Source: DASTPP01 sp035762175 | GTDB lineage: Bacteria > Myxococcota_A > Polyangia > Polyangiales > Polyangiaceae | Direction: 5' to 3' | Assembly (NCBI GenBank): GCA_035762175.1 | Contig: DASTPP010000049.1 | Coordinates: forward strand, 1-31,465 | Length of the DNA stretch: 31,465 bases | Shown: in pieces, positions 16,688 to 27,168 of the stretch | Layout of the letters: every line of letters begins with the position of its first letter | How positions within the stretch are numbered: position 1 is the first letter of the stretch | Translations under genes and position numbers: made by a program | The notes under the pieces: generated by a model | What the model saw: the letters and a program-made list of their open reading frames with translations, nothing else | Told to the model about the DNA's origin: nothing | Database searches by the model: none

Positions 16688-16795
16688 ACTATAGCGGAGC
16701 GGGCGGGGCGGGGGGGCCCGCGCCGGAATTGTCGCGGGCGCGGGGCGGGGGGGGCTTGTGCCGGAATTGTCGCAGGGGCGGGGTGGGGGGCGTGC
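16688..16795. repeat. ~38-bp G-rich tandem repeat upstream of papain-like and fumC genes
   Basis: GCCGGAATTGTCGC occurs at 16722-16735 and 16760-16773, exactly 38 bases apart. Each is followed by a similar G-run (about 20 bases of G with few C). A degenerate earlier unit (tatagcggagcgggcggggc) precedes them from about 16691. The array fills the divergent intergenic region, so it may carry promoters or operators for either gene. The plus strand is G-quadruplex-prone. Confidence 0.65.
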
Positions 16796-16872
16796 TACGA
16801 GATGGAGGCGGCTGAGGTGAGCGCCGGGCCCCGCCCGGCCCCGCCGCACCCCCTACCCGACACAGGCGACGC

Positions 16873-18286
16873 ATGGCGCAACGAGTTCGCATCGAAAAAG
16901 ACACCTTCGGGCCCATCGAAGTGCCGGCCGACCGGCTCTGGGGCGCGCAGACTCAGCGCTCGCTGCAAAATTTCAAGATCAGCCAAGAGAAGATGCCGAT
17001 GGCGCTGATCGAGGCGCTCGTCTTGGTCAAGCGCGCGGCGGCGCAGGTCAACCTCGACCTCGGCGCGCTCGACGAGAAGAAGGCGCGCGCCATCATGGCG
17101 GCGGCCGACGAGGTGCTTTCGGGCCAGCACCCGGACGAGTTCCCGCTGGTGGTGTGGCAGACGGGCTCGGGCACCCAGACGAACATGAACGTCAACGAGG
17201 TGCTGGCCAACCGGGCGAGCGAGCTGCTGGGGGGCGAGCGGGGCGAGGGCCGGCTCGTGCACCCGAACGACGACGTGAACCGGGGGCAGTCGTCGAACGA
17301 CGTGTTCCCGACGGCGATGCACGTCGCGGCCGTCAAGGCGCTGCGCGAGCGGCTCTTGCCGGCGCTCGGGGCGCTGCGCGACGCGCTCGCGCAGAAGCGC
17401 GACGCCTTTCAAGACATCATCAAGATCGGGCGCACGCACTTGCAGGACGCGACGCCGCTGACGCTCGGGCAAGAGTTCTCGGGCTACGTGGCGCAGGTCG
17501 AGCACGGCGTCCGGCACGTCGAGGCCGCGCTGCCGCACCTGTGCGAGCTGGCGCTCGGGGGCACGGCCGTGGGCACGGGCCTGAACGCGCACCCCGAGTA
17601 CGCGACGCGCGTGGCGGCCGAGCTCGCGCGCCTCTCGGGGCACCCCTTCGTGACGGCGCCGAACAAGTTCGAGGCGCTCGCGGCCAACGACGCGCTCGTG
17701 CACGCGCACGGCGCGCTCAAGACGGTCGCGGCGTCGCTGATGAAGATCGCGAACGACGTGCGCTGGCTCGCGTCGGGGCCGCGCTCGGGGCTCGGCGAGA
17801 TCGCGCTGCCCGAGAACGAGCCCGGCAGCTCGATCATGCCGGGCAAGGTGAACCCGACGCAGTGCGAGGCGCTCACCATGCTCGCCTGCCAGGTGCTCGG
17901 CAACGACGTGGCCGTCAACGTGGGCGGGGCGATGGGCAACTTCGAGCTCAACGTGTTCAAGCCGCTCATCATTCAGAACTTCTTGCAGAGCGCGCGGCTC
18001 TTGGCCGACGGCTCGGTCAACTTCGTCGAGCGCTGCGTGGTCGGCATCGAGCCGAACCGCGAGGTCATCGCCCGGCACCTGCAGAACTCGCTCATGCTCG
18101 TGACGGCGCTCAACCCGCACATCGGCTACGACAACGCGGCCAAGATCGCCAAGCACGCGCACAAGCGGGGCTCGACGCTGCGCGAGGCGGCGATCGAGCT
18201 CGGGCTCGTGACGGGCGAGCAGTTCGACGCCTGGGTGCGGCCCGAGGCGATGGTGGGCCCGGGGGGCCCGGCCGGGCGGCGGTTAG
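16873..18286 (+). CDS. fumC: Class II fumarate hydratase; stop codon out of frame
   Basis: The class II fumarase, about 470 residues, interconverts fumarate and malate in the TCA cycle. Landmarks: VWQTGSGTQTNMNVNEV near residue 94, GRTHLQDATPLTLGQEFSGY near 184, and the family signature GSSIMPGKVNPTQCE starting near 318. The C-terminus FDAWVRPEAMVGPGGPAGRR fits E. coli FumC in length. At that point the in-frame codon is TTA (18283-18285) followed by G, so TAG is in the +1 frame (18284-18286). In frame, the ORF would run on to 19695 through the next gene as Arg-rich nonsense. An extra base, possibly in the six-G run at 18261-18266, would explain it. The start is ATG 16873. Confidence 0.9.
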
Positions 18287-18304
18287 GGCGGGGGCGCGGG
18301 CGCG

Positions 18305-19615
18305 GTGCTCGGGCTGCTGGCGGTCGCCGCCTTCATCGGCCTGAACGGCTTTTTCGTCGCGGCCGAGTTCGCGCTCGTCAAGCTGCGCGCCGAGCGCCAG
18401 ACCCGGGGCAAGGCGGGGCCCGACGACGCGCTCGCGCGGGCCGTCGGCAAGCTCGACCGCTACCTGTCGGTCACCCAGCTCGGCATCACCCTCGCCAGCC
18501 TCGGGCTCGGCTGGGTGGGCGAGCCCGCCGTCGCGCACTCGTTCCGCGACGTGGCCGCCTCGGCGCTCGGCCGCCCGCTCGGCCCCGCCGGCGAGAACGT
18601 CGCGGTCGGCGTCGCCTTCACCCTGCTCACCTTCGGCCACGTGCTGCTCGGCGAGCTGGTGCCCAAGCTCGCCGCCATCCAGCGGTCCGAGTCGATCGCG
18701 CGCGCCTCGGTCTGGCCGCTCAAGGCCGTCTGGGTGATGCTCTGGCCGGCGCTCTGGCTGCTCGAGGCCTCGTCGCGGGGCATCTTGAACCTGTTCGGCA
18801 TGAGCTCGGGCGGCCACGCCGAGGGCGAGCTGTCCGAAGAAGAGATCTTGGGCATCCTCGCGGCGTACGTCGCGCGGGGCCGCGGCGGCGACGACAAGCG
18901 CGAGCTCTTGCAGCGCATCGTGCGCTTCAGCCAGCGCCGGGCCAAGCAGGCGATGATACCCCGCGTCGACGTCGTCTATTTGCCCATCCACACGAAGATC
19001 GCGAAGGCGGTCGAGCTCTTGCGGGCGCAGCAGTACTCGCGCGTGCCCCTCTCGAAGGGGGCCGAGCTCGACGAGGTCGTCGGCTACCTCTACTGGAAGG
19101 ACCTCGTGCAGGTGCCCCCCGGCTCGGCGGCCGAGCAGCAGACGGTCGAGTCGCTGCAGCGCACCGTGCTCTTCGTGCCCGAGTCGCAGAGCCTGGTGCA
19201 GGTCTTGCGGTCGATGCAGACCGCGCAGACGCCCTTCGCGGTCGTGGTCGACGAGTACGGCGGCACGAGCGGCATCGTCACGATGGAAGACCTGCTCGAA
19301 GAAATCGTGGGCGAAATTCGCGACGAGTTCGACGAGGAGGGCAGCCGCATCGAGAAGCGCGACGGGGCCTGGGAGGTCGACGGCGGCGTGATGCTCGACG
19401 AGCTCGGCGCCGCCTTCGGGCTGGCGGCCGACGGCGAGGCGGGGCCCTCGACGGTGGGCGGCGCCCTGCTCGCGCGCCTCGGCCGCCTGCCGCGCGTCGG
19501 CGACTCGGTGCGCATCGGCAACATGAAGGCCGAGGTCGTCGGCATCTCGCGCCGCCGCGTCACGCGCGTACGCCTGAGCCCGGTCGAGCTCGCCGAGGGC
19601 GGCGAGACGGCGTGA
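18305..19615 (+). CDS. HlyC/CorC (CNNM-type) transporter with CBS pair
   Basis: A 436-residue protein. The CNNM/DUF21 membrane part holds three or four segments within residues 1-160 (LLAVAAFIGLNGFFVAAEFA, then GVAFTLLTFGHVLLGELVPK; GELVPK is a family hallmark). Two CBS domains follow at about 210-330 (AMIPRVDVVYLPIH, then TPFAVVVDEYGGTSGIVTME) and a CorC_HlyC domain ends it (VDGGVMLDELGAAFG to AEVVGISRRRVTRVRL). Members are implicated in Mg2+/Co2+ efflux or membrane ion homeostasis. The start is GTG 18305, 18 bases after the out-of-frame TAG of fumC and in the same frame as that TAG. The TGA stop is intact. Confidence 0.92.
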   Translation: MLGLLAVAAFIGLNGFFVAAEFALVKLRAERQTRGKAGPDDALARAVGKLDRYLSVTQLGITLASLGLGWVGEPAVAHSFRDVAASALGRPLGPAGENVAVGVAFTLLTFGHVLLGELVPKLAAIQRSESIARASVWPLKAVWVMLWPALWLLEASSRGILNLFGMSSGGHAEGELSEEEILGILAAYVARGRGGDDKRELLQRIVRFSQRRAKQAMIPRVDVVYLPIHTKIAKAVELLRAQQYSRVPLSKGAELDEVVGYLYWKDLVQVPPGSAAEQQTVESLQRTVLFVPESQSLVQVLRSMQTAQTPFAVVVDEYGGTSGIVTMEDLLEEIVGEIRDEFDEEGSRIEKRDGAWEVDGGVMLDELGAAFGLAADGEAGPSTVGGALLARLGRLPRVGDSVRIGNMKAEVVGISRRRVTRVRLSPVELAEGGETA

Positions 19616-19691
19616 GCCCGGACGAGCTCGCCGGGGGGCCGGGGCGCGCCGCGGGCCCGGTCGGGCGCGCCGAGGGCGGCGGCAGCGGCGC

Positions 19692-22047
19692 GTGAGCCCC
19701 GCCGCCCGCCGCTGGGGGCCGGTGCTCGCCGTCGCCCTCGCGGCGCTCGTCGCGGCGTGGCTCGTCGGCTACCGCGTCCGGCTCGACCCCGACGTCGCCT
19801 CGCTCTTGCCCGACCGGGGCGAGGCGGCGAGCCTCGCCCGCTACGCCCGCGCCTTCGGCGGCGGCGACGCGGGGGTCGTGCTGGTCGAGGGCGACGACCC
19901 CTCCGAGGTCGAGGCGGCGGCCGCCGAGGTGGCCCGCGGGCTCGGCGAGGCGGGCTTCGGCCCCGCCTACGACCGGCTGAGCCTGCCCTCGCCGCCGCCG
20001 GCCTCGGCGTGGTTCCTGCTCGCCGGCGGCTCCGCGCGCGCCGCGATCGAGCGGTCGCTCGAGCCCGAGGCGATGCGGGCGCGCCTGGCCGAGACGCGCT
20101 CGCTCTTGCTGGCGCCGGGCGGCTCGGCGCTCGGCGCGTGGGTGCGGCGCGACCCCTTGCGCCTCGGCCAGCTCGCCGCCGAGACGAGGCGGGGGCGGGG
20201 CGAGCTGCCGACCCGGGCCGACGGGGCGCTCGCGTCGGGCGACGGGCGGGCGAGGCTCGTCGTCGCCCGGCCGCCCGGCAACTCGCTGCGCAGCGGCGAC
20301 GCGGCGCGCTTCGTGCGCGGGGCCGAGGCGGTGCTCGCCCGGGTCGGGGCGGCGAGGCCGGGCGTGCGCCTGCGCCTCGGCGGCGGGCACGCCTACGCCG
20401 TGGCCACCGAGGCGATCGTCCGGCGCGACATCGCCGTCTCGTCGTCGCTCTCGCTCGCGCTCGCGGCGCTCGCCTTCGTGCTCACCTTCGGGCGGCCGCG
20501 GGCGCTCTTCGCGGTGCTGCCGCCGCTCGCCGCCGGCACGCTCGTGACCGCGGCGGCCGCGGCGCTCTTCCCCGCGGGGCTCTCGGCCGTCGCCGTCGCC
20601 TTCGCCTCGGTCGTCATCGGCGTCGGCACCGACGCGGGCGTGCACGCCTACGCCGCGCTCGTCGACTGCCTGGCCGAGGGCGCGGGCGACCCCGTCGCCG
20701 CCGCCCGCCGGCGCGTCGCCCGCCCCGTGCTCGGCGCCGCGCTCGTCGCCGCGAGCGCCTTCGGCTGCATCGCCCTCTCGCGCGTCAGCGCCCTGCGCCA
20801 GCTCGGGCTGCTCTCGGCGCTCGGCGAGGTGGTGACGGCGCTCTGCATCCTCGCGGTCACGCCCCCGCTCGCGCTCTTGCTCGAGTCGCGCCGCCGCGAC
20901 GCGCCTCGCGGGCCGCCGCGGCGCTGGGCCGCCGCGCTCGCCCGCGCGCTCGAGGGCCGGCGGGCGCGGGCCGCGGCGGCGGCGGCGGCGGCCCTCGTCG
21001 CCCTCGCCGCCCTCGCGCTCGGCCCCCCGCCGGGCGGCGGCGCGCTCGTGGCGGTGCGGCCCGAGGGGCTCGCGCCGGTCGAGGTCTATCGGGACATCGA
21101 GCGGATCTTCCAACAAAAAGACGAGATGCCCTGGGTCCTGCTCGTCGCCGACGCCGACCCCGACCGGGCCGAGCTGCGCGCCGCCGCGCTCGCCGAGGCG
21201 CTCGCCGCGCGCCCGGGCGACGTCGCGGCGGTCGACGCCCTCGGCGATCTGGCGCCCGGCCCCGCCCTGCAGCGCCAGCGGGCGGCCCGCCGCGCCGCGC
21301 TCGGCCTGCCCGCGCGCGAGGGCGCCCTCGGCGCCGCGCTCGCCGAGGCCGGCTTCGCCCCCGACCGCTTCGCCGAGGCGCTCGCCGACTTCCGGGCGCC
21401 CGCCGCCGAGGTCGACGTCGCCCCGCTGCGCGCGCTCGTCGCGGGGCGCTACGTCGCGCAGGACGGCGGCGAGACGCTCGTCGCGACCTACGTCTACCCG
21501 GCGCCCGGCCGCGCCGAGGCGCTCGCCGCGCTCGCCGCCGCGGTCGATCCGGGCGCGGCGCTGACGGGCTTCCCGCGGCTCGAGCCGACCCTGCGCGCGA
21601 CGCTGGCCGACGAGCTGCCGCGCGCGCTCGCGCTCGCCTCCGCCCTGCTCGCCTTCTCGCTGGGCCTCTCGCTGCGGCGCTGGCGCCACGTGGCCGCCGC
21701 GCTCGGCGCCGTCGCCACGGTCGTCGCCGCGGTCGCGCTCGCGATGCGCGCGACGGGCACGCCCCTGCACCTTTACAACGCGCTCGTCCTGCCCGCCCTG
21801 CTCGGCATCACCGTCGACGAGGTGCTCTTCGTGCTCTTCGCGACCCGCGGGGCCGGCGGGCGCGCGGCGTGGCGGGGCGCGCTCGCCCGCGAGGCGCCGG
21901 TCGTCGCCGCCACCGCCTGCACCACCGCCGCCGGCTTCGCCGCCCTGCTCGCCTGCCGCTACGCCCCCTTGCGCCACATCGGCGTCGTCGGGGCCGCGGG
22001 CAGCCTGCTCGGGCTTCTCGTCGCCCTCACCCTCGTCCCGGCGCTAA
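19692..22047 (+). CDS. MMPL/RND-family exporter; stop codon out of frame
   Basis: About 784 residues with the RND twofold plan. There is one N-terminal membrane segment (residues 9-27), a periplasmic domain to about 245, a five-segment bundle (about 248-400), a single segment near 430, a second periplasmic domain and a second bundle (about 645-784). The internal repeat shows as VVIGVGTDAGVHAYAA and LLGITVDEVLFVLFA, each with the acidic residue typical of MMPL proteins. It resembles predicted exporters and HpnN-like hopanoid transporters; the cargo is unknown. The start GTG 19692 lies in GTGA. Near the expected end (VALTLVPA) the in-frame codon is CTA (22044-22046) followed by A, so TAA is in the +1 frame (22045-22047). 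A TGA overlapping the next start (22058-22060) lies in the third frame. Confidence 0.87.
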
Positions 22048-22056
22048 CCTACCCGC

Positions 22057-23137
22057 GTGAGCTTCGCCCCGATCCGTTACCTCGCCTGGGCCCGGCGCGA
22101 GTTCGTGGCCGCGCGCCACGATCTGGCCAAGAGCGGCACGCCCGCGCTGCCCGCCGCCGAGCTCGGGCCGCCCCCGCCCCCCGACGACTACGGCGCCTGG
22201 GGCCGCTACCTCGCCGCCCTCGCGCGCCGCTACGAGGTGCCCGAGGCCGAGATCGTGCCCGCCCTCGGCGCCTCGGGCGGCCTGTTCGTCGCGTACGCCG
22301 CGCTCTGCCGGCCCGGCGAGCGCGTGCTCGTCGAGACGCCCGCCTACGAGCCGCTCGTCTCGACCGCCGAGGCGCTCGGGCTGCGGGTCGAGCGCTTCGC
22401 CCGCCGGCGCGAGCGGGGCTTCGCCCTCGACCCCGACGAGATCGGCCGCGCCGTCGGGCCCGGCGTCCGGGCCGTCGTCGTCTCCGACCTGCACAACCCG
22501 AGCGGCGTCGCCGCCGACGTGCACGCGCTCGCCGCGCTCGCCCGCCTGCTCGAGGCCCGCGACGCCTTTCTCATCGTCGACGAGGTCTACGGCGACCTGC
22601 GCGAGCTCGAGACCCCCGGCGCGCCCCGCAGCGTCCGAAGCCTCGGCCCCAACGTCGCCGCCGTCGGCTCGCTCACCAAGCAGTTCGGCCTGGCCTGGGC
22701 GCGCGCCGGCTTCGTCTTTCTGCCCGCCGACGCCGCCGCCCGCGCCCGCGAGGTCGTCGCCCACGCCGCCGGCCACCTGCCCCCGCTGACGGCCGCCTAC
22801 GGCGCGCGCGCCCTCGAGCAGCTCGACGCGCTCGAGCGACGCCGGCGCGCCCTGCTCGCCGGCAAGCGCGCCCTCGTCGACGCCTGGCTCGCGCGCCAGG
22901 CGGGCCGCCTCGCCTGGGCGCCCCCCCACCCCGAGGCCCCCTTCGGCTTCGTCTACGAGGCCGACGCCCGCGCCCGCGACCTCTTCGAGCGGCTCGAGCG
23001 CGGCGCCCGCGAGCGCGGCGTGCTCGTCGCCCCGGGCGAGTTCTTCGACGAGCCCCGGGCCTTCCGCCTCGCGTGGAACCTGCCCGCCGCCGCGCTGCCC
23101 GAGGCGCTCGCGCAGCTCGAGCTCGCCCTCGGGTTAG
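22057..23137 (+). CDS. PLP-dependent class I/II aminotransferase; stop codon out of frame
   Basis: About 359 residues of fold-type I aminotransferase. Landmarks: the substrate/PLP loop LGASGGLFVAYAALCRPGER, the Asn-containing VVVSDLHNPSG, the Asp motif FLIVDEVYGD, and the PLP lysine Lys208 in GSLTKQFGLAWARAGF. The C-terminal domain ends EFFDEPRAFRLAWNLP and LAQLELALG, a normal family end. The substrate is not evident. It starts at GTG 22057, ten bases after the exporter's out-of-frame TAA and in that stop's frame. At its own end the in-frame codon is TTA (23134-23136) followed by G, leaving TAG in the +1 frame (23135-23137). In frame, the ORF would run antisense through the kinase gene to 26022. 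Confidence 0.9.
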
Positions 23138-23258
23138 GCTCTGTCGGACGAAGGCTCCCGTCGCCCGGTGCCCGATCCGCGGCGCCTGCGCACGGGCGAG
23201 CTCGCGGGCACCCTCGCGCCCCGCGACGAATACGACGACGACGAGCTCGGCGACCTGA

Positions 23259-23545
23259 GGTCGGCCAACGGGTGCTCTCGCGCGACGAGACGACGGGCGA
23301 GCTCGGCTGCAAGCGGGCCGCTCGAACGTTCATCACCCCCGACCAGGCGACGCGTGCGCTACCGTGGGCCGACGATGCGCGAGGCGAGCACGAAGAGGTC
23401 GAGGCGACGGCCGAGCCCCCGTTCTGGGCCGAGGGCCGGGGCTGGGTCGGTGCCGGCTCGCTCGCGGCCGGGCAGCGGGTCTTGCGGGCGGACGGGCGGT
23501 GGCTTCGGGTCGAGCGGGTCGAGGCGCGGGCGGGGGGCCACCAAG
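23259..23545 (+). pseudogene. Decayed Hint (pretoxin-type intein-like) domain fragment
   Basis: One plus-strand frame reads VGQRVLSRDETTGELGCKRA, then ARTFITPDQ, EEVEATAEPPFWAEGRGWVG and AAGQRVLRADGRWLRVERVE. This is the pattern of Hint domains in bacterial polymorphic toxins (GDRVLSRD..TG, then TPEHPFW..GRGW). The catalytic N-terminal Cys and the C-terminal HN are missing, and the conserved His of T-x-x-H is Pro (TAEPPFW). No start or upstream toxin module is joined in frame. A neighbouring frame (23168 on) holds PRRLRTGELAGTLAPRDEYD, possibly the remains of the preceding part. I read it as a relic of a secreted toxin gene. Codons are less strongly GC-biased than in neighbouring genes. Confidence 0.6.
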
Positions 23546-23595
23546 GCGGGCGCACGCCCAGAAGGGCCTTGCCCCGTGAAAATGGCCTTGGGGTC

Positions 23596-23875
23596 AACCT
23601 CAAGGTTTGGTCTCGGTCAAGATTCGACCCAAGAGAAAGCTCGAGGTTTGGTTTTGAGGCCGCCTCGGCTCGGACACGAAGCTCGAGGTTTGGTTTCGGT
23701 GACGATTCGTCAGTAAACCAAACCTTGAGGTTACGTTTCGTCGTGGCCACGTCGGCGAACCAAACCTCGAGGTTTGCTTGGTGCCGAACCCCGACCCGGG
23801 GCAAAGCTCGAGGTTCGGTTCGGGCCCGAGCCCGGCTTCGGTGCAAAGCTCGAGGTTCGCGCGAAACGCTCGGCC
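23596..23875. repeat. Array of seven 12-bp palindromic cores, 41-42 bp period
   Basis: Cores of the form AA(C/G)CT(C/T)(G/A)AGGTT begin at 23596, 23637, 23679, 23721, 23763, 23804 and 23846, with spacings 41, 42, 42, 42, 41 and 42. The ideal core AACCTCGAGGTT (23763) is a perfect palindrome and reads Asn-Leu-Glu-Val on either strand. Most copies keep one flanking arm, TTGGTT on the right or AACCAA on the left, as if derived from a longer dyad. The segments between cores differ. The block is visibly richer in A and T than its surroundings. It sits between the convergent aminotransferase and kinase genes, beside the Hint relic. Three of the four 14-residue periods on the minus strand stay in frame, but no credible gene carries them. 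Confidence 0.85.
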
Positions 23876-23928
23876 AGGCCCGGCGGCGCCTCAGCCGTAA
23901 CCTCGTCGCGCCCTGCCCGCTCGCCCGC

Positions 23929-25971
<2,043 letters not shown>

Positions 25972-26061
25972 GGGAGTGTCGGGGCGTTGCCGCGGGGGAA
26001 GGCGTTTAAGAGGCCGGCGTAAGAGCCGCCGCGATGCTAGACCACCGGCGGCCGCGCGGGA

Positions 26062-26721
26062 ATGATCGACGAGACTGGGCGCGCAGTTCCTCCTTCGGCA
26101 AGGCCGCCCACGCTGCAACGTTGGCGTGACGGGCGTCTTTTCGAGTTCTTGCGAAGGGGGAAGCGGCGCTGGGCGGGGCTGCCCGCCCGCTGGCGGCGGC
26201 GGGCGCTCGGGGCGGGGCTGGGGGCGCTCGGGGCGGCGGGGCTCTGGGCGTGGGCGCTCGGGCGGCGTCCGACGCTGGTGGTCGTGAACACGGGGGCCGA
26301 GGGCGCGTGGCTGTCGGTCGACGGCGGCGCGTCGATCGAGCTGCCCCCGACCTCGTCGGAGACGCCGCGGGCGGGGGTCGAGCTCGCGCTCTGGCCGGGC
26401 GAGCACCGGCTGGTGGTGCGGGTGGCGGGCGGCGCGAAGCTCGACGACCGGCGGGCGACGCTCGCGCCGCGGGTCCGCTACCTCTACGCGCCGGTCGACG
26501 CCGAGCAGTGCTTCTGGGTGCAGACGACGTCGTACGGCCAGGCCGAGGCGGCCGAGGCGCCGGTGCGGCCGCTGCCCCGCGAGCAGCGGCTCTGGGCCCT
26601 GCCGCCGCTCGTCGACGCCTGGTTCGTGCCGAACCCGCCGCCGAACCCGCTCGACGACCTGTCGACGGGCGGGGTGCGCGTCGCGCTGCGGCAGGGGCGC
26701 TGCGGGTTTCCGCCCCTGTGA
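26062..26721 (+). CDS. Single-pass membrane protein with PEGA-like domain, unknown function
   Basis: A 219-residue protein. A basic N-terminus (residues 1-47, with RRGKRRW and RWRRR) precedes one membrane segment at about 48-67, giving an N-in topology. The outside part begins LVVVNTGAEGAWLSVDGGAS and continues VELALWPGEHRLVVRVAGGA, which looks like a PEGA-type beta domain. It then carries YAPVDAEQCFWVQTTSYGQA and WFVPNPPPNPLDDLSTGGVR, which I do not recognise. ATG 26062 is preceded by a short GGGA. The gene is divergent from the kinase and 221 bases upstream of the DUF350-DUF4178 operon, in the same direction. It might connect the kinase to that envelope module, but this is only positional. 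Confidence 0.75.
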   Translation: MIDETGRAVPPSARPPTLQRWRDGRLFEFLRRGKRRWAGLPARWRRRALGAGLGALGAAGLWAWALGRRPTLVVVNTGAEGAWLSVDGGASIELPPTSSETPRAGVELALWPGEHRLVVRVAGGAKLDDRRATLAPRVRYLYAPVDAEQCFWVQTTSYGQAEAAEAPVRPLPREQRLWALPPLVDAWFVPNPPPNPLDDLSTGGVRVALRQGRCGFPPL

Positions 26722-26764
26722 GCGGCGTCGTCGCGGCGGGGGCGCTCGGGCCGCCGCGGATCGG

Positions 26765-26796
26765 GCGGCGCGCGAGGCAGGCGGCGCGCGAGGCAG
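26765..26796. repeat. Perfect 16-bp tandem duplication
   Basis: gcggcgcgcgaggcag occurs twice in direct succession (26765-26780, 26781-26796), with a partial third copy from about 26813. It lies in the 221-base spacer before the DUF350 gene. That spacer also holds a TAGGGT (26876-26881) like the -10 box proposed for rpoZ, but without a matching -35. Confidence 0.75.
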
Positions 26797-26942
26797 GGGA
26801 CGCGCGGGGGCGGGCGGCGCGCGTTCGGGGCCGGCGGGGGCGCGTTTGGGCTGCCCGGGCCGAGGGGGGTTGCGCTAGGGTGGGGGCGGGCCCCCTTCGG
26901 TCGGGCCCGGGGCGCGGGCGGCGCGGCGAAAGGGTAGCGCGG

Positions 26943-27162
26943 ATGCGGACGGATCTCGTAGGTCAGATCGTGGCGAGCCTGGTGTTCTCGGCCATCGGGC
27001 TCGTGCTCTTCGGCGTCAGCTTTCTCATCATCCGGGCGGTGTTGCCCTTCTCGCTGCGCAAAGAGATCGAGGAAGACCAGAACACCGCCCTTGGCATCAT
27101 GATAGGCTCGGTCATCATCGGCCTTTCGCTCATCATCTCGGCGGCGATCAAGGGGGGGTTAG
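26943..27162 (+). CDS. DUF350 (YjfL-type) small membrane protein; stop codon out of frame
   Basis: About 72 residues with two membrane segments (LVGQIVASLVFSAIGLVLFG and ALGIMIGSVIIGLSLIISAA) joined by a short loop with basic and acidic residues. It fits the DUF350/YjfL family, here as a single two-helix unit. The protein should end near SAAIKGG. There the in-frame codon is TTA (27159-27161) followed by G, so TAG lies in the +1 frame (27160-27162), directly after a seven-G run. In frame it would read for another kilobase through DUF4178 as nonsense. The TAG is in the frame of the next gene, whose ATG is six bases on. DUF350 proteins are repeatedly found beside DUF4178 and spermidine-synthase-like genes, as here. 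Confidence 0.85.
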
Positions 27163-27168
27163 CCGGCC

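Noticed and set aside
16873..19695. 940-residue fumarase fusion protein
   Set aside because: After the normal FumC end the frame turns to Arg-rich nonsense overlapping the well-supported CBS gene.
23596..23875. CRISPR array
   Set aside because: The periodicity is regular, but the conserved part is only 12-20 bases, palindromic and variable. No cas gene is nearby.
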